From Rummeliibacillus stabekisii (GTDB lineage Bacteria; Bacillota; Bacilli; Bacillales_A; Planococcaceae): a stretch of 64,000 nt of DNA. Under the pieces are notes generated by a model. It made no database searches, was not told the origin of the DNA, and saw nothing but the letters and a program-made list of their open reading frames with translations. How positions within the stretch are numbered: the stretch's first letter is position 1; every line of letters starts with the position of its first letter. A program made the translations under genes and the position numbers. Location: the NCBI RefSeq assembly GCF_007988965.1, contig NZ_BJVD01000002.1, forward strand, positions 124,001 through 188,000, given 5' to 3'. Of this stretch, positions 9,697-17,670 are shown one piece after another.

Positions 9697-10335
9697 AAAT
9701 AAAAATCCTCCTGAATGGGTTTTATTTTCACTTAGCTAATTACACGAAAATCAGCAATTGGTGAATATCTTAATTATTTACTATAGAAATAGATTTTTCC
9801 ACTTTCTAGCTATAAAAATATTCAATATTAACAATTGTAATATTATTTAAAAATTGCTTCTTTGCTAATACAATTATTTAGCGTCAGAAGGGATATACTA
9901 TCTCTCAAATAGTTACTCTCATTTCGAAGGTTTTGTAGTTCTGTCATAAATGCTGGAGAAGTTGAAAAAGTAATAAATCATAATTCTCTTTAAGCCCAAA
10001 ATCTTGCCTTTAAACCAATAAATCGATTGCTGATAAGAAAATTTAAAAAGCCTTTTAAATTTAAATAAGAAAAAACAACCTTTTCTACTTTACGGTAAAG
10101 GTTGTTTTCACTTATGGGGTTTAATTTTGTTCTATATTTCAGATGGCTTATCATTTATAAAGGCTTGCCAAATACAACGCTATGCTTAATTTGCATAAAA
10201 TTCCGACTGTAGAAAAGCTATGTTCTCCTACCGTCCCTTGCGCATCTAACGATAACTCTGTTTTACGGCTATGTTATATGTACATTTTATATAATAGAAA
10301 TGACATTCCTATTACAGAGCTACTTCCTAAACTTT
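9697..10335. other. Intergenic stretch with one terminator
   Basis: No supported gene. It holds the upstream region of the surface protein and the terminator at 10072-10108. Confidence 0.5.
10072..10108 (-). terminator. Rho-independent terminator
   Basis: AAAACAACCTTT pairs with AAAGGTTGTTTT; the minus strand continues with six T. It lies about 230 bases after the helical-partner gene, the nearest minus-strand transcript. Confidence 0.7.
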
Positions 10336-10746
10336 TTAGAATAAACCATTTGTTTTACATGTATTGATGACCGATTTTAAATCCATTGTTAAATTATGAA
10401 ATTGAGTGCTTTTTTGTATGAATTCCTGTTGGATTGCGTTTCCTGCTGTTCCTTCAAAAGCATATTTAAGGTTACTCCTTACATTGGCCAGCTGAATCAG
10501 AAATTCCATACATTCATTTCTTTCAATGTGCTCTAATTTTTGTTTATGAGTACTAATATGTTCCTGAAATTGTTCATTTAGTTCTTGCTTCATCTGCATT
10601 TCTTGCAACTGCCCCTCTAACTTTTTCATGGTAGACTTTAGTAAATCCAATGCAGCCTCTTGTATCTCATCTAATTCATTATCAAATTCTTGAATTTTCT
10701 TATGGATGTTTGATATTTCAATTTCTAATAAGTATTTGGAATCCAT
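10336..10746 (-). CDS. Helical partner of the T7SS-like lipase toxin
   Basis: A 136-residue, almost entirely alpha-helical coiled-coil protein (MDSKYLLEIEISNIHKKIQEF onward, no signal peptide). The ATG at 10746 is the start: GGAGGAGGGG precedes it and it begins one base after the stop of the lipase gene, so translation is probably coupled. In the TslA-type type VII systems known in Staphylococcus, small helical proteins bind the helical domain of the lipase and form the export signal. This position and fold fit that role, but here I see only one such partner, longer than the usual ~100 residues. No sequence motif proves it. Confidence 0.65.
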   Translation of the reverse strand: MDSKYLLEIEISNIHKKIQEFDNELDEIQEAALDLLKSTMKKLEGQLQEMQMKQELNEQFQEHISTHKQKLEHIERNECMEFLIQLANVRSNLKYAFEGTAGNAIQQEFIQKSTQFHNLTMDLKSVINTCKTNGLF

Positions 10747-10747
10747 T

Positions 10748-11914
10748 TTATTCCCCTCCTCCATACGCATAGGCTAGACTTTCATCTAATTCCATTGTGG
10801 TTTGGTTGGCATTTGATACTTCTTCAATAAAATCATTTAATTTTGATTGATAATTATAAAGGTCTTGATCCAATTGCATCATTTGATCAAAAGAAACAAA
10901 GAAATACTCGCCTTCTTCCTTTGATATACTTTTTTTATCAAAATAGTCTTTCACAGCACTTTCGCTGACTAACGAGTATTTTCCTGAACCTGCAACATTG
11001 CTCATCATATTATTATAAATCATACGTGTTTGCTGTTCCTCTTCGTTTAAATACTCCATTAAGTTTTTTCGAATAGTAGAGATAATTTCCGATGCACTTC
11101 GGAACGTTTTGACAGCTTCTAGTACATCTTCCGGCTGTACTAAAAATTCAATATCTCCACTACTAGAAAAAACGGACTCAAAAGTTTCCATCGGATGTCC
11201 AGGAAGTAGAGTATTCGTCAATGTTTTGACTTTTTTATTTGCTTTTACATAGAACTTCTTTCCAATCCAGGGGTCGCCATGACTAAAGTTACCGATAGGG
11301 TCTGTTGAATGCGAATAGTCTTTTATTTTTTGTTGTGTAAGACCTAGATCCACTTTCTTCTTTGCTTCTGGACTGAGAATAGCATAAACATTGGGTCCGG
11401 CAAATGTCGTAGCTTTCAAGCCCATTTCTGCAGCCGTATATTGGGCTAATCCCCCGCCTAAACTATGTCCAGTAGTTGTAAGACTTTTAGGTTTATATTT
11501 TGTTTGTACATTTTGAACAAACTCCAAAGCAGATTTAAACTGTGTTTGTACAATAGAGTCCATGGTTTTCTTGTTCAAATTCATGTTAACACCAAGAAGT
11601 ACTTGATAACCGTCAGCTGTCACATCTCCATCAAATCCAAAAGGTTCTGTACCACGGAAAGCGATGACTATGTTATCATTATTGTAATGGATTTTATTGT
11701 CTTTTCCTTTTGTACCCGGGATTACTGCAAAGGCTTGCAGGCCGTTTTTGTCGGAGATTTCCTCTATTACTTTCCATTTTGAATCATTTGTTGGATCTGA
11801 TATTATTGTATCTTTTTTAAAATAGCTATCGTTATATGCCGCATCAGAAAGGGCATAATTATCATAATCATTAATTTTCTTAACTTCTATTTTAGTTTGT
11901 TCTTTAAATTTCAT
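10748..11914 (-). CDS. Class 3 lipase with C-terminal helical domain (TslA-like T7 effector)
   Basis: A 388-residue protein without signal peptide. Residues about 10-250 are a class 3 lipase fold: AFRGTE (85-90), nucleophile elbow GHSLGGG with Ser151, STDPIGN with Asp205 and PGH with His240, a plausible Ser-Asp-His triad. Residues about 255-388 are helical (EAVKTFRSASEIISTIRKNL, LDQDLYNYQSKLNDFIEEVS). This toxin-first, helix-last order is the reverse of ordinary LXG effectors and matches the TslA family of phospholipase toxins exported by type VII secretion. The divergent neighbours are candidate immunity proteins. No secretion apparatus is in the window. An intracellular lipase is the alternative. 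Confidence 0.75.
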   Translation of the reverse strand: MKFKEQTKIEVKKINDYDNYALSDAAYNDSYFKKDTIISDPTNDSKWKVIEEISDKNGLQAFAVIPGTKGKDNKIHYNNDNIVIAFRGTEPFGFDGDVTADGYQVLLGVNMNLNKKTMDSIVQTQFKSALEFVQNVQTKYKPKSLTTTGHSLGGGLAQYTAAEMGLKATTFAGPNVYAILSPEAKKKVDLGLTQQKIKDYSHSTDPIGNFSHGDPWIGKKFYVKANKKVKTLTNTLLPGHPMETFESVFSSSGDIEFLVQPEDVLEAVKTFRSASEIISTIRKNLMEYLNEEEQQTRMIYNNMMSNVAGSGKYSLVSESAVKDYFDKKSISKEEGEYFFVSFDQMMQLDQDLYNYQSKLNDFIEEVSNANQTTMELDESLAYAYGGGE

Positions 11915-11945
11915 TTTATTGCAACCTTTCGTTAAGGAGGATTTT

Positions 11946-12323
11946 ATGAAAAAAAATATATTTTTAGTTATTTCAATATTATTATTAATTAGTATTGGAG
12001 GTTACTTCATGTATCATCATGAAAAACAAGAAAAAAAAGAGGAATATTTTACAAAGCAAGAGCAAAGAGTTGAAAAGTTTCTAACTTATAATATTCCAAA
12101 GTTTAAATCAGTTACTTTTACCAAAGAAGATGTATCTCCGATGGGGTTACCTTATCTAGAAGGTTATATAAATAATGATAAAAAGTTAGATTTTGTTGCA
12201 CACGTTCAACCCAATGATCATAATTTTGAAGGACGAATGGGTATGCCTGAAGAATTAGATGCTTTATTTCGGGTAGATGTAAAAACTTATAGTGAAATTG
12301 TGAAAGAAGAACACAATAAATAA
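11946..12323 (+). CDS. DUF1433-like membrane-anchored protein, copy 1 (candidate immunity)
   Basis: A 125-residue protein with one N-terminal membrane segment (IFLVISILLLISIGGYFMY) and an outward-facing basic domain containing YFTKQEQRVEKFL, YLEGYINNDKK and NDHNFEGRMG. From memory this is the DUF1433 pattern of small staphylococcal and bacillar proteins found beside lipase toxins. AAGGAGG precedes ATG 11946. It is divergent from the lipase gene with only 31 bases between start codons, so each promoter must overlap the other's leader or coding region. A membrane-tethered external domain suits neutralising a phospholipase from sister cells. That role is inferred from position, not shown. Confidence 0.75.
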   Translation: MKKNIFLVISILLLISIGGYFMYHHEKQEKKEEYFTKQEQRVEKFLTYNIPKFKSVTFTKEDVSPMGLPYLEGYINNDKKLDFVAHVQPNDHNFEGRMGMPEELDALFRVDVKTYSEIVKEEHNK

Positions 12324-12502
12324 TAAAAAGCTAATCGTCGTATTATATTCGAAAAAGTGAACATCTCATATAATCGATTAATTCTAACTAAATTTTTCTG
12401 TATTTATATTCTATCAAAAGTTTTTTATGAACAGTATATTTTATTCCATATTTTTGGAATTTAATTAACCAATAATTGTATTTAGAAATTCTTTTTTCAC
12501 TT

Positions 12503-12538
12503 GCATCCCTTCATATTAAAAAGGAGAGATGCTTTTTA
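12503..12538 (+). terminator. Terminator between the DUF1433-like copies
   Basis: GCATCCCTT pairs with AAGGAGAGATGC (one bulge) followed by TTTTTATT. It belongs to a duplicated block that recurs at 13124. Confidence 0.75.
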
Positions 12539-12599
12539 TTTAATATTAAAATTAATTTATCTTTGAGGAAACCGTCAAATAATTGAGGGAGATTCGGCT

Positions 12600-12986
12600 A
12601 TGAAAAAAATACATATCTATATCTTTATTTCAATAGTAATAATAGTCGGCGGTGGCTGGTTCTTTTTGTATTATCATGATAAACAACAGGAAAAAGAATG
12701 GTATTTTACCAAGCAGGAACAGAGAATAGAAAAATACCTTGAGTATAATGTTCCAAAATTTAAAATGGTCACTTTCACAGACAAAGGTACAGTTGCAACA
12801 GGCTTACCTTATATAAACGGTTATATTAACAATGACAAAAAATTATCTTTTACAGCACACGTGGAAACTAATGACCATAATTTTGAGAGCATCTTGGGAA
12901 TGACTGATTCATTAAATGAATTAATGAATGTAGATATTAAAACCTATAGCGAAATTATAAAAGAGGAAAAAAATAATAAGAAATAA
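12600..12986 (+). CDS. DUF1433-like membrane-anchored protein, copy 2 (candidate immunity)
   Basis: A 128-residue paralogue of the protein at 11946: same N-terminal membrane segment, then EWYFTKQEQRIEKYLEYN, GLPYINGYINNDKK and ETNDHNFESILGM. GAGGGAGA stands before ATG 12600. The duplication with moderate divergence is typical of immunity genes kept against variants of one toxin. The leader (terminator plus about 100 bases) is repeated before the decayed third copy at 13225, so the array grew by tandem duplication. Its actual target is unknown. Confidence 0.75.
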   Translation: MKKIHIYIFISIVIIVGGGWFFLYYHDKQQEKEWYFTKQEQRIEKYLEYNVPKFKMVTFTDKGTVATGLPYINGYINNDKKLSFTAHVETNDHNFESILGMTDSLNELMNVDIKTYSEIIKEEKNNKK

Positions 12987-13123
12987 AATTTTATGTATTC
13001 TCATTAATTAGAGGCCATAGCTTCACACAAAATTTGTATGTAATAATTCCCATAGTCTTCTCACTTCCCTTTATATAATCTTATGTAATTATATTTCATT
13101 GAAAACTAATATTTTCAATACTT

Positions 13124-13160
13124 GCATCTTTCTTTTCTTGAAAAAGGTAAGATGCTTTTT
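13124..13160 (+). terminator. Terminator after copy 2
   Basis: GCATCTT pairs with AAGATGC, followed by TTTTTG. The surrounding sequence is a diverged copy of 12503-12600, about 621 bases downstream. Confidence 0.75.
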
Positions 13161-13224
13161 GTTTAATAATGTAAAATGAATTTATCTTTGAGAAAACCGC
13201 CGATTAATCGAAAGAGATAAAACT

Positions 13225-13254
13225 TTGAAAAAGTATATAATTTTCATTATTTAA
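13225..13254 (+). pseudogene. Decayed third DUF1433-like copy
   Basis: The leader of copy 2 (terminator, CTTTGAG element, AGAGAT) is repeated here, and TTG-AAA-AAG-TAT starts a frame that stops after nine codons (LKKYIIFII). Nothing recognisable of the rest remains. It is a truncated duplicate of the candidate immunity gene. Confidence 0.6.
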
Positions 13255-13669
13255 ATGTGTTAGAAGTTTGTCGTGGAAAGATTTTTAGCAGAGAATTAAT
13301 TAAATAGAAACTTCTAATTACTTTTTTACTTTTTATTTTTAATGTCTTACTAGCATTTTTTGCTTTATCCTTTGCTTAAACAGAAAGTGTCTCTTTGTTT
13401 TTTGATTTTCCTTGATTACTTACCTTGTTTTCGGCAACTTCTTTACCATAATACTGTCGTTTGCCTTACACCTGTCATTAGTCGTTTTCTAATATAAAAG
13501 CGCCGTTCCATTACTTTGGAACCGCGCCCGATTGTTCTTTAATTAAAGCCACTATAACTTGCTGTATAGGTATATTAAATAAGCAGTTTTACAGCATTAA
13601 CAAATTGACTCTATACGGAATAAATCCCGGCAACGATTAGCTTTTGCAAGTTAATTCGTTAGTTCTTCA
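13255..13669. other. Intergenic stretch, no intact gene
   Basis: Residual sequence after the decayed copy and the terminator of the MFS gene (13500-13527); nothing else recognised. Confidence 0.5.
13500..13527 (-). terminator. Terminator of the MFS gene
   Basis: GCGCCGTTCCA pairs with TGGAACCGCGC (one mismatch, six-base loop); the minus strand continues CTTTTATATT. It lies about 140 bases beyond the MFS stop codon. Confidence 0.75.
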
Positions 13670-14839
13670 TTAATCCCGCAACGCTTTTTTGTATATCCAA
13701 ATACTACTTGCCATGACGAGTGCCAAAACAGTGTACATCCAGTCAACGGTAATAACTAAGAGCCATCCACCCAAAATTGGCCCAATAAAACCGCCAATAT
13801 TTTTTAACTGAGCGGCTCCCAAATATAAGCCTTTCTGATCAGCTGGTGCAATTTCTTCAATAAGAGCATTCATCATTGGGAAGCAGAAAATCTCACCAAT
13901 TGAGAAAATAATCATGCTCCCAATAAACATCCAATTATTTTCTGAAACGCCGAATAGGAGGAGTCCACATGAAAAAATAATGATGCCAATCTGTAATGAC
14001 TTATAAATCGATATTTTCTCCGTTAATACGCTAAGTGGTAACTGTAATGCTAATACGGTAATTGAGTTAGCAACGATTACATAACTAAACAGCTTCACAC
14101 CATCCTCCACCCTTAAATCGACAAGCTGTGGCAAGGTAGAATCAAATTGGGAATAGCCGAGAGAAATTAAGACACCACCCATAATTAATAGAAGTAATTT
14201 TTTATCTTTACCGATGGTCTTAAAGATTGCACCAAAATGACCTTTTGATTTTAATGTTTGTTGCTGGGATTGATAACGATTCAATACAAATAGCAAAAAT
14301 ACCCCATACATTGCATACATAAGCCCGGTTATCATAAATGGAATCGATGCATTTGCCATATTGGAAATCCAAACGCCTAGCAACGGTCCAATAACAGCAG
14401 CAATATTAATAGCTGTATAACGTACAGAAAATAGTCGACGTTTTTTATTATTCTCCGTAAAATCAACCATTAGTGCTTGTGTACCAGGCTCAAAAAATGA
14501 CCGACATAAACCATTAACAGCATTCAGCACGACAAATATAGAGGTAGAGGTTGTAAAAGCAAAACCAAAAAAGGTTAAACTCCAAACAAATACTGTTATG
14601 ATAATGACTGTTTTCCGTTCAAACCGATCTGTTAAATAGCCCCCAAAAAGTCCTCCAAAGGTAGAGAATAACGGACCTACTCCTAAAGTAAGTCCTATAA
14701 TTAAGGGAGAGGCATGTAAGTGATTATGTAAATATAAAGCTAAAAATGGCATAGCCATAAAGCTTGCAGTCCGTGCAAATATGGTGCCGCATAATATAAT
14801 CCATACTAACGGGTGAAAATAATGAATAATAGATTTCAA
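13670..14839 (-). CDS. MFS drug-efflux-type transporter
   Basis: A 389-residue membrane protein with about twelve hydrophobic segments and the major-facilitator loop motif GGYLTDRFERK between segments 2 and 3, as in proton-driven multidrug exporters of the DHA1 group. The second half repeats the six-helix plan after a basic loop near residue 190 (NRYQSQQQTLKSKGH). TTG at 14839 is the start, with AAAGGAGG eight bases before it. It is monocistronic with its own terminator. Substrate unknown. Confidence 0.85.
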   Translation of the reverse strand: MKSIIHYFHPLVWIILCGTIFARTASFMAMPFLALYLHNHLHASPLIIGLTLGVGPLFSTFGGLFGGYLTDRFERKTVIIITVFVWSLTFFGFAFTTSTSIFVVLNAVNGLCRSFFEPGTQALMVDFTENNKKRRLFSVRYTAINIAAVIGPLLGVWISNMANASIPFMITGLMYAMYGVFLLFVLNRYQSQQQTLKSKGHFGAIFKTIGKDKKLLLLIMGGVLISLGYSQFDSTLPQLVDLRVEDGVKLFSYVIVANSITVLALQLPLSVLTEKISIYKSLQIGIIIFSCGLLLFGVSENNWMFIGSMIIFSIGEIFCFPMMNALIEEIAPADQKGLYLGAAQLKNIGGFIGPILGGWLLVITVDWMYTVLALVMASSIWIYKKALRD

Positions 14840-15462
14840 ACATTTTACCTCCTTTCTAACAAAACATTACTTATCTATTTAAGATATACTATATCTTACT
14901 GAATAAGTACTGTTTTTTAGTTCTTATTTCTTAATTTGGTTTTAACAGAGTTTCAGGTAAAAATACAATCAATAATTCTATTTATTTCTTCCTTCACAAA
15001 TTTTTGAATCATTTCCTCTGCAAAGGAACGTGGACAGTCAGTGATGAAAAATGTCTGCTTTTAAAGGTCCAAATAATATTTTTCCGTTATATTATCCTTG
15101 ATGGATAATAGGCGGAGCCTGCTCCATTACAGCACCAGCTGCTGCCTTCACATTTTCCCCTAAGCTTTCCATTGATACAGCCCTTATTTTTAAAAAATAT
15201 ACCTCCTAATTAAATTGTTCAAATTTAATATTACTTCGTTGCTATCTGAATTCACGCAAATAATGCCCTATATAACGGTCAATTTATCTAGTTATTTTAT
15301 CAGGAAAAATGTGTATTTTTAAGTATATAAATAGTAGAATATATTTACAAATGTTTTATTTTATAGGTTATATGGTTTACAAAAATCCATTAGTAAATTG
15401 ATTAACACAACTAATTTGTAAATATTTGTTTAGGGAATTCACGCAAGAGACGCCCCCCCAAT
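14840..15462. other. Intergenic stretch with a possible 26-codon frame
   Basis: No firm gene. On the minus strand ATG 15172 to TAA 15092 encodes MESLGENVKAAAGAVM and ten more residues. An AGGAGG lies about 35 bases upstream, too far for this ATG but in a frame that stays open, which suggests a remnant of a longer protein. I cannot identify it. Confidence 0.35.
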
Positions 15463-15576
15463 TTAGAAGTCCATCATATAAAGAGGCTAGCAGATGGAGA
15501 AGAAGATACAGTTGAAAATGCCATTGCGGTTTGTCCAAATTGTCATAGAGAGCTGCACTTTGGACACAGTAGATAA
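15463..15576 (+). pseudogene. C-terminal remnant of an HNH endonuclease
   Basis: The frame LEVHHIKRLADGEEDTVENA followed by IAVCPNCHRELHFGHSR is the end of a McrA-type HNH nuclease: the VHHI histidines and the CPNCHRELH zinc/metal knot are complete. The upstream half with the first CxxC is missing. A run of seven C (15453-15459) lies directly before it, where the frame turns into unrelated residues. It ends 39 bases before the NERD gene, so this pair may be scrap of a defence or mobile locus. Confidence 0.8.
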
Positions 15577-15615
15577 ACACTATAGAAAAACATTATTCGA
15601 GAAAAGAGGGTCATC

Positions 15616-16440
15616 ATGGTTTTCAGCTTTCTCTTTAATAAAAAGAAGCGTAGTAGTAAAGAAATTAATATTACCCCAAATCCAAAGTCTACCGAGAGTA
15701 ATAAAAATAATCAGCAGTGGGCTAACCGAAAAGGAGAACTTGGCGAATATAAAATTACTATCCAATTAGACCAATTCCCTAAAAATTACTTGCATCATAG
15801 TGATTTACTTTTAAAAAATGATAAATCATCAACAGGTTACTCACAAATAGACCATGTTATCATTACACCATACGGAATATTTGTTATCGAAACAAAGAAT
15901 TATCAAGGTACTATTTATGGGGGAAAGAATAGAAAAACGTGGTTAATTAACGGTAAATTTAAAATGATGAATCCATTATTACAAAACTATGGTCATATTC
16001 AAGCTTTAAAAAATAGCGTAAATGAAAAATACTACAACAACTTCATTTCAATAGTTTCATTTACAAAACGGTGTACATTAAAATTAGATGAAGAATTGAG
16101 AAAAATAAACTCTAACCAACTAGTAGTTTATGATATTGAACTGACCGAATTCATCAATAGAAAAATTGCCGTACTCAAATTACAAAATAAAGAGCCTTTT
16201 CTTTCAAATGAAGATGTTAATTTGATATACAACACTTTATCAAATGAAAATATTATAGATCCCTTAATTAGAAAGCAACACGTTGAGAATATTAAAATTA
16301 AAAAAGTCACAAATATCAATGACTATAAATGTTCCATCTGTCAAAAAACAGTTTCAGATAAAGTTCAGTCGTTTTGTTTATCTAATAAAAAGTTCGAGGG
16401 TAAGATTTATTGTCTTGAGCATCAAAAGGATTTTAATTAG
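15616..16440 (+). CDS. NERD-domain protein with C-terminal Cys cluster
   Basis: A 274-residue cytoplasmic protein. The nuclease-related (NERD) domain spans about 38-150: RKGELGEYKI, then SQIDHVIITPYGIFVIETKN, the fold's Asp...Glu-x-Lys catalytic pattern, then GTIYGGKNRKTW. The last 45 residues carry CSICQ and two more Cys with CLEHQ, a probable zinc-binding knuckle. AGAGGG precedes the ATG. NERD proteins are presumed DNA- or RNA-processing enzymes and are often carried by mobile or defence regions. It follows an HNH remnant. A second, unrelated-looking NERD protein is at 41874. Confidence 0.8.
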   Translation: MVFSFLFNKKKRSSKEINITPNPKSTESNKNNQQWANRKGELGEYKITIQLDQFPKNYLHHSDLLLKNDKSSTGYSQIDHVIITPYGIFVIETKNYQGTIYGGKNRKTWLINGKFKMMNPLLQNYGHIQALKNSVNEKYYNNFISIVSFTKRCTLKLDEELRKINSNQLVVYDIELTEFINRKIAVLKLQNKEPFLSNEDVNLIYNTLSNENIIDPLIRKQHVENIKIKKVTNINDYKCSICQKTVSDKVQSFCLSNKKFEGKIYCLEHQKDFN

Positions 16441-16753
16441 CATAAATAATTAAAGTCATGATACAAACCAAAAATCTGATGTATTACTTCTTCTAACTTT
16501 AAACCTTTAAACCATACTTTATTCCCATTTTATAAAATCACCACTTCTGTTAGTATTTTACTTAAATTATTAAAATAGCCTTTGATCTCATACTATCATC
16601 CCTTCTAAAATGAAACTTACGACAGTTATATAATAATGTCGTGAGTTTTTTTGCATACAAAAATAGCCCATGCCTTCTGTCACATGAACTTGTCCTTTTA
16701 TCATTCTGTTAATTTACTTTTGTCGTGAGATCTCGATTAGTTTTGTCGTGAGT
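16441..16753. other. Intergenic stretch with terminator and TGTCGTGAG copies
   Basis: No gene. TGTCGTGAG occurs at 16637, 16721 and 16744, the first inside the terminator of the NERD gene. The same word occurs at 42904 beside the 21-bp repeat family, so these may be fragments of that family. Confidence 0.45.
16614..16652 (+). terminator. Terminator of the NERD gene
   Basis: AACTTACGACA pairs with TGTCGTGAGTT (one G-T pair) followed by seven T. Confidence 0.85.
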
Positions 16754-17050
16754 TTACTCATTCTCTAATTGTACTTCTCCGTTTTTCACCCAAATTGTTT
16801 TGACATGGTTTTGGTTACTTTCATCGTAAACATCCATCATTAAGTATTCATTACGTTCTTTTGTCCAATAGTTAATCGCTGTTACCATGCAAACGTCTGG
16901 TAATACCTTAAACTCCTCTTCTGTAAAGAATTGTTCATCCATTTCCTCTCGGTAAAGTTCAATTGTTTCGTAACCAATGTTGTTTAATGTTACTTGTTCA
17001 GATGTCCTTAATGCCATGCCATTTAAAAATCGTTCGTAGCTGTATGTCAT
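16754..17050 (-). CDS. Unrecognised 98-residue protein, last gene of a small-gene chain
   Basis: Acidic 98-residue protein (MTYSYERFLNGMALRTSEQV, EEMDEQFFTEEEFKVLPD, NHVKTIWVKNGEVQLENE) without signal peptide, membrane segment or known motif. AAAGGAGC is twelve bases before the ATG and overlaps the end of the 43-residue frame upstream. It is the largest of four consecutive minus-strand small genes. Genes of this look are common in phage- or plasmid-derived segments; function unknown. Confidence 0.7.
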   Translation of the reverse strand: MTYSYERFLNGMALRTSEQVTLNNIGYETIELYREEMDEQFFTEEEFKVLPDVCMVTAINYWTKERNEYLMMDVYDESNQNHVKTIWVKNGEVQLENE

Positions 17051-17064
17051 GTACTTATGCTCCT

Positions 17065-17196
17065 TTACTTGTAGGTTTCGTAGGCTATTACTTCATCATT
17101 CTTCTTCCACAGTTCAAACAAAACACCCGTTTCTTTACAGATGAAATATGCTTCCCAGTGATTACCTCTAATATCATCATATATACAAGTAAGCAC
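17065..17196 (-). CDS. 43-residue protein
   Basis: Frame VLTCIYDDIRGNHWEAYFIC to LWKKNDEVIAYETYK, immediately before the 98-residue gene (14 bases). Composition looks like a real protein. The start is uncertain: the GTG at 17196 has only a distant GGAGC. It may be the tail of a decayed longer gene. Unknown function. Confidence 0.45.
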   Translation of the reverse strand: MLTCIYDDIRGNHWEAYFICKETGVLFELWKKNDEVIAYETYK

Positions 17197-17246
17197 TATT
17201 AATTAGCTTTAAGCTCCATTTATTTTTAATCACTTGCATGTACTGT

Positions 17247-17363
17247 TCAGACTGGATGCTTTAAATCAATGACCTCTAATGCTACATTAGATGCTTGTGG
17301 GTACACATAAAATATCTGTCTTAGTTGTTTAGAAATCCATTCCTTCACAAAAATCTCTTCCAT
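17247..17363 (-). CDS. 38-residue protein
   Basis: ATG 17363 has a perfect AAAAGGAG site eight bases upstream. It encodes MEEIFVKEWISKQLRQIFYV then YPQASNVALEVIDLKHPV. No motif recognised. It sits in the middle of the four-gene minus-strand chain, all with good spacing and same direction. Confidence 0.5.
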   Translation of the reverse strand: MEEIFVKEWISKQLRQIFYVYPQASNVALEVIDLKHPV

Positions 17364-17415
17364 TTGGATTCTCCTTTTCTATTAAAACCTTGAAATAGGC
17401 GTGTAAAGCGATTAC

Positions 17416-17481
17416 TTAAAAGCCCTTACCTTTTTCGCTTTTTAAGTACTTGTATATTGCTATAAGAGCAATCATTCGCAT
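17416..17481 (-). CDS. 21-residue peptide directly behind a terminator
   Basis: MRMIALIAIYKYLKSEKGKG-F, a short hydrophobic then basic peptide. TTAGGAGGG precedes it; either ATG 17481 or 17475 could start, the latter with better spacing. The T-run of the hairpin at 17499-17526 ends just before the ribosome site, so translation depends on transcription passing that hairpin. Could be a leader peptide or a small membrane-active peptide. Weakly supported because of its length. Confidence 0.4.
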   Translation of the reverse strand: MRMIALIAIYKYLKSEKGKGF

Positions 17482-17498
17482 TCCCTCCTAACGAAAAA

Positions 17499-17526
17499 AG
17501 CTCCCATATACGAATACATGAGAGCT
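17499..17526 (-). terminator. Terminator or attenuator before the small-gene chain
   Basis: AGCTCTCATG pairs with TATGGGAGCT (imperfect) and is followed on the minus strand by TTTTTT and then at once by the AGGAGGG of the 21-residue frame. It stands about 65 bases after the terminator of the S-layer-like gene. Confidence 0.65.
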
Positions 17527-17589
17527 AAAATTCAAAATTATAATATATATTTAAAAAGAGAATTAAAACGCTTTCTATGAAACAAAAAA

Positions 17590-17617
17590 ACTCCCATCTT
17601 CCGAAGAAGATAGGAGT
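17590..17617 (-). terminator. Terminator of the S-layer-like gene
   Basis: ACTCCTATCTTC-loop-GAAGATGGGAGT on the minus strand (one mismatch, four-base loop) followed by TTTTTTTG. Confidence 0.9.
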
Positions 17618-17670
17618 CTTTGTATCCGTTCGCCCAATAAGGTAAGGGGGTGGATTATCAAAAGTTATAA

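Noticed and set aside
15494-15769. Open frame of 91 codons on the + strand
   Set aside because: It overlaps the HNH remnant and the true start of the NERD gene in another frame and ends inside the latter.
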